Below, in pieces: positions 40,658 through 48,549 of a DNA stretch of 64,000 nt. Every line of letters begins with the position of its first letter. Position 1 is the first letter of the stretch. The stretch covers positions 124,001 to 188,000 of the forward strand of contig NZ_FXAY01000001.1 in the NCBI RefSeq assembly GCF_900177685.1, given 5' to 3'. Position numbers and translations under genes: made by a program. Source of the DNA: Agreia pratensis. GTDB lineage: Bacteria; Actinomycetota; Actinomycetes; Actinomycetales; Microbacteriaceae. The notes beneath the pieces were generated by a model. The model did no database searches. It was not told where the DNA came from and worked only from the letters and a program-made list of their open reading frames with translations.

Positions 40658-41974
40658 TCAACCCACATTCCGAAGGGCGAACTGCTGATTGGCTGAGCCG
40701 TCACAGGTCGCGACCCGAAGCTGGGTGCCGCCAGACAGGAGGTTGCCCGTCACGTCGAGACATTTGCCCTTGCCGTTCACCAGCTTGAAGATGCCCGAGC
40801 TCACTGGGCTGACCTGCCACTCCTGAGCGTCGATGTTGTTGTCAGTTCGCAGGATCGAGTTGTTGTCACTCGGGCTGTCCCAGAACAACGTCGTGGCGCT
40901 CTTCGGGGTCACCTTGACGTACGTGCCGTCAGCCGACGTGACGAACTTCCATGCCTGACTTGACTGTGTTCCGCACGTGCTGCTCAGGAGCGCCGACTTA
41001 TCTGCGGTTCCCCCGTCAGCGCCGGTCACGCAGAGCTGACTGCTCGCATTGCGCACGGAGTACCAACTGCTGCCATTCCACCAGGCGGTGGAGTGCGCCA
41101 CCGCGGCCGACGGCGGAGAAACGTCGACGGGATTCGCCGCGTGGATCGACCGTATGACGTACGAGTAGTACCTCAAGGCGTCGAGGCCAGAGTCGGTGAA
41201 CGTCCGTTGAGAGGCGGGCACTGTCGTGACGAGTACGCCGTCGCGATACACCTGGTATCCGGTGACAGCCGCGGTATCCGCCGGCGCGGTCCACGACAGC
41301 GAGATGCGGCTGTCTGTTTCGCTGACTTTCGTCGGGTCGCCGGGCGTCAGGCTGTTCCCAACGGACTGGGTAGCCGTGACTGTGCTCGTGCTGCTCCATT
41401 TGCCGCGCGAAGCCGTGACCGTAGACGTGGCCACCGTCGTCGCTCCCGCGAGCGAGAAACGTTGCGCCTGGGTAACGGAGCTTCGGACGCAATAGACAAC
41501 CGTCGCCTTCGGCGCGAGAGTTCCGAACAGAGGGGTGACCGTCTCCCAGGTCTTGTCCGTGGCGCCTGATGCCGCCCCTGACGCTGTGCACGCGCTTGCA
41601 GATGCAACCGGCCAGACCTGAACCGATGCGGAACTGCTCAGCGCCGTCGCCGTCTGCATCCCGAGGCTGAAGGCGTAGGGCGCAGGAACAGTGCCGGTGT
41701 TCGTCACGGTCACCGGCGCCGTGACGGAGAGCGCATTCGATGAATAGCTCGTAGCGAGAGACGAGAACCCGGACTGGGTGATCGCCAAGGAACCCGACGA
41801 AACAGATGTCGTCACCGAATGCTCCGGAGTATCCCAGGACGCATGGGCAGGTCCGCCGCCCGAGAAGGTGAGAAGCAGGGTCGCCACCGCGGCCATCGCC
41901 AGCCGCGACAGGGCATGGCCGACGCGGATACGCCCGGCTCGGCGCACGTGGACCGGAGAGTGCAGGAAGGCCAC
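40658..41974 (-). CDS. Secreted protein with FN3 and ricin-type beta-trefoil domains
   Basis: About 438 residues. A long N-region and hydrophobic segment ('MAAVATLLLTFSGGGPAHASW') form the signal peptide. Residues about 50-190 resemble the beta-rich TasA-like neighbours ('VTVTNTGTVPAPYAFSL'). A fibronectin type III domain follows ('DSRISLSWTAPADTAAVTGYQVYRDG'). The C-terminal part is a ricin B-lectin domain with QxW-like repeats (QAWKF, QEWQV, NQQFAL). A carbohydrate-binding surface role is inferred. The GTG at 41974, five bases after the preceding stop, is chosen; an ATG at 42049 would overlap that gene by 71 bp. Confidence 0.8.
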   Translation of the reverse strand: MAFLHSPVHVRRAGRIRVGHALSRLAMAAVATLLLTFSGGGPAHASWDTPEHSVTTSVSSGSLAITQSGFSSLATSYSSNALSVTAPVTVTNTGTVPAPYAFSLGMQTATALSSSASVQVWPVASASACTASGAASGATDKTWETVTPLFGTLAPKATVVYCVRSSVTQAQRFSLAGATTVATSTVTASRGKWSSTSTVTATQSVGNSLTPGDPTKVSETDSRISLSWTAPADTAAVTGYQVYRDGVLVTTVPASQRTFTDSGLDALRYYSYVIRSIHAANPVDVSPPSAAVAHSTAWWNGSSWYSVRNASSQLCVTGADGGTADKSALLSSTCGTQSSQAWKFVTSADGTYVKVTPKSATTLFWDSPSDNNSILRTDNNIDAQEWQVSPVSSGIFKLVNGKGKCLDVTGNLLSGGTQLRVATCDGSANQQFALRNVG

Positions 41975-41978
41975 GGCT

Positions 41979-42590
41979 TCAGGCCTGCGTTCCGCTGATG
42001 CGCAGGCTGATGCCCGAGGCTGACTTGCCCTGGCTTTCTGCGGGTGCATTGATGGGCAGAGTCACCGAGACGCACAGTATCTGCGAGGTCGACTTCGGCA
42101 GCGTCGAACCGATGGAGCCCGCGGGAGCCGACGCAGCCGACCCCGACCATACGGGCGATGCGTTGGCCGCAGTGCACGACGATGCCGACGGCACCGTCCG
42201 CACTCCGACGACGAGCGAGTCGGACAAGGCATTGGCAGCGGAGCCCGACGGCATGGTCAGGCCGGCGACGCCTAGCTGCAGAGGAACATTTCCCGTGTTC
42301 GTCACCGTCACAGGGCCGACGAGAGTGAGCCCCGGATACAGCGACGTCGTGTCGAGAGACAGGGGCGAGAGGCTCAGATCGGCCGAGCCTGCTGAGATGA
42401 CGACGCTGCGATCAGAGGTGGAGGCGCTGGCTTGCAAGGTCGCCTGGGTGCCCGCGGTTCCCGCCACGCAGAGGAGAAGAACCAGCGCACTCGCAATCGT
42501 GATGGGAAGACTCGGCCGCAGGCCGCCCGCTCGCGACGCCGTGACGCGACGATGGCGTGCAGCACCCCGACGGGGAGCGTCTCCGCGCAT
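41979..42590 (-). CDS. Secreted TasA/SipW-type protein of unknown function
   Basis: A 203-residue protein with a basic N terminus, a hydrophobic signal segment at about 28-48 ('LPITIASALVLLLCVAGTAG') and a beta-rich mature part rich in Ser, Thr, Ala and Val ('VGPVTVTNTGNVPLQLGVAG', shared with the next gene product). Two cysteines may form a disulfide. AGAAAGG precedes the ATG at 42590. Position in the sipW operon suggests cleavage by SipW and a surface or fibre role. Confidence 0.75.
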   Translation of the reverse strand: MRGDAPRRGAARHRRVTASRAGGLRPSLPITIASALVLLLCVAGTAGTQATLQASASTSDRSVVISAGSADLSLSPLSLDTTSLYPGLTLVGPVTVTNTGNVPLQLGVAGLTMPSGSAANALSDSLVVGVRTVPSASSCTAANASPVWSGSAASAPAGSIGSTLPKSTSQILCVSVTLPINAPAESQGKSASGISLRISGTQA

Positions 42591-42674
42591 GGTTATCGCC
42601 TTTCTCTGGTGGGCTTGGTACGTTTCACGCAAGCTGGTCGGCGCGACGATCGCCGCGCCGACCCGCTTTCGGGA

Positions 42675-43247
42675 CTAGATCTGGTTGAGTGTGACGGCGA
42701 GCGCCTCGAGGTTCACAGATCCGGCCTGGGTGTTGTTTTCGAAGCCCGGCGTCGTGCTCTTGGGGAACGTGATGGTCACCGAGACGGTCACATCCTGCGC
42801 CACTCCAGACTCGCCCGGGGTGATGGTGTAGGGCGCCGATCCGGTGGAAATGCCCGCACCCGTCGCCGTGAGAACGGCATTCGCCGTGAGGTAGTTTGCG
42901 AGCGCCACATCGGCCGGAGCCTTCGACGAGACCGGCTTGATCGAGGCGGGATCGACAGTCAGGTTGGCGCGAAGAGCGTCGCCCTTGGCCGTGATGCTCA
43001 TCACCTTCGTGTAGGTGATCACGTCGCCGGGAACAGCGACGAATCCGGTCAGGTCGGCCTGAGGCGTTCCTCCGTTGATGCTCCATGTCGGTGCGGTCGA
43101 GCCGGAAGCGACCGCGAGATCACCGGCGACGATGGTTCCACCGCTCGCGCTGGCGCTGTCGTTCCAGAGCGCGAATGTGCTGGCCCCGCCCAGAAGGAGC
43201 GTGATTCCAGCGGCGCCTGCGATGGTGCCTTTGAGGATCTTGTTCAT
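42675..43247 (-). CDS. Alternate-type signal peptide protein (SipW-dependent, TasA/camelysin-like)
   Basis: A 190-residue secreted protein. The N terminus 'ILKGTIAGAAGITLLLGGASTFALWNDSAS' region (read 43247 downward) fits the alternate signal peptide class dependent on SipW, with the LGGxxTFALWxDS pattern. The mature part is beta-rich ('GFVAVPGDVITYTKVMSITAKGDAL'-type strands). AAAGGA precedes the ATG at 43247. As first gene of the operon, and the smallest, it may be the main structural component. A promoter candidate lies about 200 bp upstream. Confidence 0.85.
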   Translation of the reverse strand: MNKILKGTIAGAAGITLLLGGASTFALWNDSASASGGTIVAGDLAVASGSTAPTWSINGGTPQADLTGFVAVPGDVITYTKVMSITAKGDALRANLTVDPASIKPVSSKAPADVALANYLTANAVLTATGAGISTGSAPYTITPGESGVAQDVTVSVTITFPKSTTPGFENNTQAGSVNLEALAVTLNQI

Positions 43248-43449
43248 GGGAGTATCCTTTCGCGTCACCCTTGTGGGGTCGACAATATGAGTCCGTGGAA
43301 CACCTTTTTTTCCGCGCCAAGGAGCAGGCGGGATCGACTCGATCGACCCCTCCGATGAAGAGTCAGACGTGCGTCGAAGGTGGCGCTTGAGATGCCGAGT
43401 GTGCCGGCAAATGCAGGAGGACGAAGGCCTGCACGTAAATCACGGATTT

Positions 43450-43479
43450 ATAATAACCGAGGAAAATTTACTTCTTCAA
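43450..43479 (-). promoter_or_regulatory. Candidate promoter of the sipW operon
   Basis: On the minus strand TTGAAG (43474-43479) and TATTAT (43450-43455) are separated by 18 bp in an unusually AT-rich patch. This would give a 5' leader of about 195 bases before the ATG at 43247. The 277-bp gap 43248-43524 contains nothing else that was recognised. Confidence 0.45.
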
Positions 43480-43524
43480 GTGTCACATTAATTCCGGCGT
43501 TTCACCTTCATTGACAGGTGTCGA

Positions 43525-44388
43525 TCAGTAAAAAGATGTCGGGGTTTCGAGCTCGTCGAGAGCGTCGTAAACGCTCGTAATCGTAGCTATTCTCGTGCGG
43601 CCATCACGCACGTTCACGCCGAGCACGCCGCTCGCCAGCAGGTTCATCAGACTCATGGCAGCCGCGTAGCTGTCGAACGCTGAGACGCTGTCGACCGGGC
43701 ACTCCAGCCATTGGACGCACCCCTCGGCATACCGACGTGCAGACGAATCCGAGATGAGAATCACGGGCACGCCCCGCTCCTGGAGCGCCTGCATGATCAG
43801 TGCGAAACCAGAGGGGCGACGCCGAAACCCCACGAGCACCACGACATCGCGCGAGCCCAAGCCAGCCAGGTCCTCTCCGAGCGATTGACCGGGCACGGGA
43901 GCAAGCCGCACTCGGCCCCGAGCCTGCGCCAGCTGCTGCCGCAGGTGCAGCGCAAGCGGATAGCTGTTGCGCAAGCCGACCAGCACGACCTCGCCGGCGC
44001 CCGCGATGAGCCGGGCGGCGGCATCCAGTCGCCCATCGTCGAGCCCGGCGAGCATCTTCTGCAGATTCTCGGTCTCGTGGCTCGCATGCGCCGCGAGCGC
44101 CGACGGCGTTCCGGCCGCGGCCCCGACTCCGCCGAGGGGCGCTCCCTGACTGCGCAGGGCGCGGGCGTGCTCGCGAACTTCGGCCGAGTCAGAGAACCCC
44201 AGTCGGCGAAACAGCCGCGACACGGTGGCCTTCGACACCCCGCTCATCTTCGCGAGCTCGGTGGCGCTGTACACGGCGAGATCACCGAGGTGGTCGAGGA
44301 TGACGTCGGCGGCCCGCTGCTCCTGCGGAGACAGGGCAGCGTATTGGCTGTCGATCCGCTGCCCGATCGTCGGCGGCGCTGTGGCCAC
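43525..44388 (-). CDS. MurR/RpiR-family transcriptional regulator
   Basis: A 287-residue regulator with an N-terminal RpiR helix-turn-helix (about 1-80; 'LSPQEQRAADVILDHLGDLAVYSATELAKMSGVSKATVSRLFRRLGF' overall) and a C-terminal SIS sugar/phospho-ligand domain (about 120-260; 'VVLVGLRNSYPLALHLRQQL', 'DVVVLVGFRRRPSG', 'VILISDSSARRYA'). It starts with GTG two bases after the allC stop, so it is the last gene of the allantoate operon. RpiR proteins control purine and ureide catabolism in several actinobacteria, so this operon is the likely target. Confidence 0.88.
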   Translation of the reverse strand: MATAPPTIGQRIDSQYAALSPQEQRAADVILDHLGDLAVYSATELAKMSGVSKATVSRLFRRLGFSDSAEVREHARALRSQGAPLGGVGAAAGTPSALAAHASHETENLQKMLAGLDDGRLDAAARLIAGAGEVVLVGLRNSYPLALHLRQQLAQARGRVRLAPVPGQSLGEDLAGLGSRDVVVLVGFRRRPSGFALIMQALQERGVPVILISDSSARRYAEGCVQWLECPVDSVSAFDSYAAAMSLMNLLASGVLGVNVRDGRTRIATITSVYDALDELETPTSFY

Positions 44389-44390
44389 CG

Positions 44391-45638
44391 TTATCCCTCG
44401 TATCCGTCGGCGAGGCGCAGAACCGTGGCCTCGAACGCGTCGAGCGCCTTCGCCACGTCTGCCTCGGTGACGTGCTCCTCGGGGTTGTGGCTCACGCCGC
44501 CCTTGCAGCGCACGAAGATCATGCCGATGTCGGCGATCTCGGCGATGGCCATCGCATCGTGCCCTGCGCGCGAGAACAGAGACATGGGCCGACTGTCACC
44601 CGTCGACCGGATGCCGTCGGCGATCGCATCGCGCAGCGGCCTGGCGCAGACGGCCGCCTTGGCCGAATGGGTCTGGATGCTCGTGAGCCGCAGTCGTCGT
44701 CGCTGGCAGATCTCGAGAATGGCCTCTTCGATCTGCAGCCACACCTTGTCACGCTCGGTGTCGTATTCGCCTCGCAGGTCGAGGCTGAACTCGACCTTGC
44801 CGGGAATCACGTTGACTGCATCGGGAAACACTTCGAGGTGCCCGACCGTGGCGATGAGTTGGGCGGATCGAGCGATGCGCTCGATCGTCGTGATGGCCTC
44901 GGCCGCTCCGGCAAGGGCGTCGCGTCGTCGCTCGTACGGGGTTCCCGAGTGGCCCGCCTGACCGGTGATGGTCAAGAGAAAGCGGCGCGCCCCGGCGATC
45001 GACGACACGACACCGAGCGCCTTGTTCTCGTCTTCGAGGTAGGGCCCCTGCTCGATGTGGGTCTCGAGGTACCCCACGAAGTCGCCGCGCGATCGGGCGG
45101 CCTCGCCCACGGCATCCGGATCGAGGCCGAAGTGCACGTACGCGTCACGCAGCGAGATGCCGTCTTGGTCTTCGAGTTGCCACCACTCGTCGAGCCAGGT
45201 GCCCGCGAGCGCGCGGCTGCCGAGCAGCGCACGACCGAAGCGGGTGCCCTCCTCGTCGCCGAACGCGACGACCTCGAGTGCGAACGGAAGCTCGCGGCCC
45301 GACGACCGGATACGGTCGACGACCGCGATAGCCGAGAGCACGCCGAGGATTCCGTCGTACCGCCCCGCCGAGGGAACGGTGTCGAGATGCGATCCGAGCA
45401 GCAGCGCGGGCAGACCGGGAGTCGCGCCCTCGAGCCTGCCGCACTGGTTACCCGCGGCATCCTGCCAGGTGGTCATGCCCGCCTCGGTCATCCAGCGACC
45501 GGCAAGGGCGTTGACGGCCGCGTGCTGGGGCGAGAGGTACACGCGCTCGATGAGCCCGTCGTCCATCGACGAGTAGGTGGCGAGTTCTTCGCAGCGCTCG
45601 AGAATGGCGTTGGCGGTGGTTGAGGCCGGCCGCGTCAT
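44391..45638 (-). CDS. allC: Allantoate amidohydrolase
   Basis: Hydrolyses allantoate to ureidoglycine, CO2 and ammonia. The 415-residue M20-family metallopeptidase-like protein has 'LLLGSHLDTVPSAGRYDGILGV' (first metal His/Asp), 'VVAFGDEEGTRFG' (catalytic Glu-Glu), 'LETHIEQGPYLE' and 'GHSGTPYERRRDAL'. The last metal-site segment is 'FVRCKGGVSHNPEEHV'. This set is typical of allantoate amidohydrolase/ureidoglycolase-type hydantoinase/carbamoylase proteins. The start overlaps the pucG stop by ATGA, so the sequential enzymes are coupled. An N-carbamoyl amino acid hydrolase is the main alternative. Confidence 0.9.
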   Translation of the reverse strand: MTRPASTTANAILERCEELATYSSMDDGLIERVYLSPQHAAVNALAGRWMTEAGMTTWQDAAGNQCGRLEGATPGLPALLLGSHLDTVPSAGRYDGILGVLSAIAVVDRIRSSGRELPFALEVVAFGDEEGTRFGRALLGSRALAGTWLDEWWQLEDQDGISLRDAYVHFGLDPDAVGEAARSRGDFVGYLETHIEQGPYLEDENKALGVVSSIAGARRFLLTITGQAGHSGTPYERRRDALAGAAEAITTIERIARSAQLIATVGHLEVFPDAVNVIPGKVEFSLDLRGEYDTERDKVWLQIEEAILEICQRRRLRLTSIQTHSAKAAVCARPLRDAIADGIRSTGDSRPMSLFSRAGHDAMAIAEIADIGMIFVRCKGGVSHNPEEHVTEADVAKALDAFEATVLRLADGYEG

Positions 45639-46852
45639 GCGCCGACTCCCGACGGCGCACGAATGGCCCGGTCTGCATCGGCGTAGATCTCGTACGCCGC
45701 CCCGACTCCTCCGCCGGGTGTCACGGATGCGCCGGCCCGGCGCAACACGGCTTCGAGAGCGGCGAGCGTGGTGAGTACGGTGTCGCGGCGAGCGTTGTAG
45801 CCCATCGTTCCGATGCGCCAGACCTTGCCGTGCAGCGGGCCGAACGACGTGCCGATCTCGATGCCGAAGTCGTTCAGGAGCTCTCCTCGCACGGCGTCGC
45901 CGTTCACTCCCTCGGGGATCATGACGGCGACGACGTTGTTCATCTTGTGGGCGAGATCGCCGAAGACGGCGAGCCCGAGCCCTTGAACGCCGGCGAGCAT
46001 GGCCGAGCCGTGAAGCCGATGCCGCTCGACGGCGTTCTCGATTCCCTCGTCGATCAGCAGGCGTGCGCACTCGCGCGCCCCATAGAGCATCGTGGTGGCC
46101 TCGGTGTGGTGGTTGAGGCGCTTCGGCCCCCAGTAGTCGAAGATCATCGCGAGGTCGAAGTAGTTCGAGCGAATCGGATGCGCGGTCACCGCGTCGCCCG
46201 CCTCACGGATACCCGCCTCGATGCTCTTGCGCGCCGTGATTCGCTCTACCGCAGCAGGCGAAAAGGTGGAGGGAGCCGAGCCCGACGGGCCGGCCAGGCA
46301 TTTCTGCAGGCCCGCGGTCACGACATCGATGCCCCAGGCATCCGTCTCGATGGTGTTGCCGGCGAGAGACGCGGTCACGTCGGTGTAGAAGAGCACGCCA
46401 TGCTGCGCACAGATGGCACCGAGCTCGTCGAGCGGCTGCGCCACGGTGGTGGAGGTGTCGCCGTGCACCACGGCGAGGAGTGCGGGCTGCACCTCGATGA
46501 TCGCCGCCTCGATCTCCTCGGGCTCGAAGACCTGGCCCCAGGGAACCTCGATGACGTGCACCTCGGCGCCGCAGCGCTCGGCGATCTCGCGTAGCAGGTG
46601 TCCGAAGCGGCCGAAGATGGGAACGAGCACGCGGTCGCCGGGCGCGATGAGCGAGACGAGAGCGGCCTCGATGCCGGCTCGCGAGGTGCCGTCGACGAGC
46701 AGGGTCTGCTCATTCGACGTCTTGAAGACGCCGCGGTAGAGCTCCATCGTCTCGCTCATGTATGCCGTCATCGCCGGGTCGTACTGGCCCACGAGCTGGG
46801 CCGACATGGCGCGTAGAACCCTCGGGTCGGCGTTGATCGGACCTGGCCCCAT
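45635..46852 (-). CDS. pucG: (S)-ureidoglycine-glyoxylate aminotransferase
   Basis: PLP enzyme of the alanine-glyoxylate aminotransferase family that transaminates ureidoglycine with glyoxylate to oxalurate and glycine. 'MGPGPINADPRVL' is the family N-terminal glycine motif, 'DVVTAGLQKCLAGPSG' carries the PLP lysine, and 'WRIGTMGYNA' is near the end. 405 residues from the ATG at 46852. Homologues usually start some 10-20 residues earlier. The reading frame is open upstream with a fitting sequence (PQPINPPQRLL) but without ATG, GTG or TTG before a stop; a rare ATT at about 46928, behind AGGTG, is conceivable. It is coupled to allC and follows the HpxZ-amidase fusion gene. Confidence 0.9.
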   Translation of the reverse strand: MGPGPINADPRVLRAMSAQLVGQYDPAMTAYMSETMELYRGVFKTSNEQTLLVDGTSRAGIEAALVSLIAPGDRVLVPIFGRFGHLLREIAERCGAEVHVIEVPWGQVFEPEEIEAAIIEVQPALLAVVHGDTSTTVAQPLDELGAICAQHGVLFYTDVTASLAGNTIETDAWGIDVVTAGLQKCLAGPSGSAPSTFSPAAVERITARKSIEAGIREAGDAVTAHPIRSNYFDLAMIFDYWGPKRLNHHTEATTMLYGARECARLLIDEGIENAVERHRLHGSAMLAGVQGLGLAVFGDLAHKMNNVVAVMIPEGVNGDAVRGELLNDFGIEIGTSFGPLHGKVWRIGTMGYNARRDTVLTTLAALEAVLRRAGASVTPGGGVGAAYEIYADADRAIRAPSGVGA

Positions 46853-46986
46853 GAGGAGTCGCTGCGGCGGATTGATGGGCTGGGGCAGAGACGAGAGTGA
46901 GATGAGCTGACCGCTTTCGCTGAGAATGAATCACCTGTTTCAGGATTCGATTCTACGGAACGCTCGTTTCACGCGCGTTACAACTC

Positions 46987-48549
46987 TCAGGGGATGAACG
47001 TGGACGCGAGGTCGATGAGCGCGAGGTCGGAGCCGCGCGGGCCCACGAGGCAGAGACCGGCAGGAGCCCCCTCTACTTCGAGCAGCGGCACAGACAACGC
47101 CGGGTATCCGCCGATGCCCGCGAAGCAGGTCAACGCGAGCGTCGCAGCCCGTGCCGCATCGATCTCGCCGGGATCGGCGGTCAGCGATGGCGCGGTCGAG
47201 GCGGTCGACGGCAGCAGCAGGATGCGCCCCGCGAGGGCCTCGTCGAGCTGGGTGCGGGCGGCCGCCAAAACCTCGCGAGCAGATGACTCCGCGTCGTCGG
47301 TGATGGTCGACGCAGTCTCGAACCTCGAGGCGACGTCGCTCGCCAGGACGCCCGGGTGGGAGGTGATCCACTCGCCGTGTTGACGCCACGCCTCGGCACC
47401 CTGAACCGTGCGGAACGCATCGAAGAACCCCGATGTGTCACCGAGGTCGACCACGCCCACCTCGCCGACGAGGCCGGCGGCCTCGAGCCGGCCCACGGCG
47501 TCCACCAACGCGCCCTGCATTGCGGGGTCGGCGGCGAAGAGCAGCTCTGTCGAGATAACGAACTGTGCGTCGACAGGCTGCTGCGACTCCGCATCGAGCG
47601 TGCTCGCTGCGGCGGCGCGCAGCACCGGGGCAGACCTCGTCAGCCATCCGACCGTGTCGAACGAGGGCGCCAACGGCAGCAGTCCGGCGGAGTCGACGGC
47701 GCCGTGGGTGGTGCGCAGACCCCAGAGCCCCTGATACGAGGCGGGCACGCGGATCGACCCGGCCGTGTCGGTGGCGAGCGCGATGCTCGCGTGCCCAGTT
47801 GCTACCGCAGATGCGGGCCCACTCGAGGAGCCACCCGGGATCGCCCCCGGAACCGCTCCGTTCGGCGGGGTGCCGTAGTGCACGTTCTTTCCAGCGATCG
47901 AGTAGGCGAATTCGTCGGTCTGCGCGATGCCTCGAACGGATGCGCCGGCCGCGAGCAGGGCCGCGAGCGCGGGCGCGTTCGCGTCAGCGGGCATCGCCTC
48001 TGACAGGTATTCGGGAATGCCGGCACCGACAGCGAAGCCCCGCACGTCGAACAGGTCTTTCACCGCGACCGTCTCACCGTCGAGCGCTCCCCCGTCTGAG
48101 GTGGTGGGGGCCACGAGCGGGTTGCCGAGCACACGCCAGATGGCGGTGTTCATGGCAGCCGGCGCGCCCGCGACCTGGGCCGACTCGACGACCCAGCCGG
48201 CGGCATCCGCGTGCCGCGCCCACAGCTGCGTGACGAGCCCACGCCCGCCGGAGCGCGGCTCGTTCTCGCTGACGATGAGCGCGTACTCGTGCGAGAGCAC
48301 ACGCACGTGGATCGAGGTGATCGTGCGGACGGGCGCGCCACCTCGGGCGCCGCGGAACGAACTGATGCGATCGTGACCCACGAGCAGGCCGCCCGCGTCG
48401 CCGCGCAGTGTGGCGTTGCCCGGAGCGAAGGCCGCGTCGAGCGCCTCGAGGTCGTTCGTGAGAAGTGCGTTCTCATATGCCCAGAAGGCGTCGATGAGGC
48501 CATCGGGCAGCTCGCCCGTGACAGATGTGGGAGGGATTCGCTCAGCCAT
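46987..48549 (-). CDS. AtzH/HpxZ-like domain fused to an amidase (candidate oxalurate amidohydrolase)
   Basis: A 520-residue fusion. Residues about 10-130 are a SnoaL-fold AtzH/HpxZ-like (DUF3225) domain ('LEALDAAFAPGNATLRGDAGGLLVGHDRISSFR' split over helices and strands). Residues about 150-515 are an amidase-signature hydrolase with catalytic Lys164 (VAVKDLFDV), the cis-Ser in GGSSSG near 241, and nucleophile Ser265 in DTAGSIRVPA. In Klebsiella-type hpx clusters HpxY (amidase) and HpxZ (DUF3225) are separate proteins tied to oxalurate breakdown. Here both are one polypeptide next to PucG, the enzyme that makes oxalurate. It overlaps the formamidase-like gene by 8 bp. Confidence 0.82.
   Translation of the reverse strand: MAERIPPTSVTGELPDGLIDAFWAYENALLTNDLEALDAAFAPGNATLRGDAGGLLVGHDRISSFRGARGGAPVRTITSIHVRVLSHEYALIVSENEPRSGGRGLVTQLWARHADAAGWVVESAQVAGAPAAMNTAIWRVLGNPLVAPTTSDGGALDGETVAVKDLFDVRGFAVGAGIPEYLSEAMPADANAPALAALLAAGASVRGIAQTDEFAYSIAGKNVHYGTPPNGAVPGAIPGGSSSGPASAVATGHASIALATDTAGSIRVPASYQGLWGLRTTHGAVDSAGLLPLAPSFDTVGWLTRSAPVLRAAAASTLDAESQQPVDAQFVISTELLFAADPAMQGALVDAVGRLEAAGLVGEVGVVDLGDTSGFFDAFRTVQGAEAWRQHGEWITSHPGVLASDVASRFETASTITDDAESSAREVLAAARTQLDEALAGRILLLPSTASTAPSLTADPGEIDAARAATLALTCFAGIGGYPALSVPLLEVEGAPAGLCLVGPRGSDLALIDLASTFIP

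Noticed and set aside
42432-43358. A 308-codon plus-strand frame opposite the secreted-protein genes
   Set aside because: Antisense to two proteins with good signal peptides and ribosome sites; its composition is Arg/Gly/Asp-rich and no domain is recognised.
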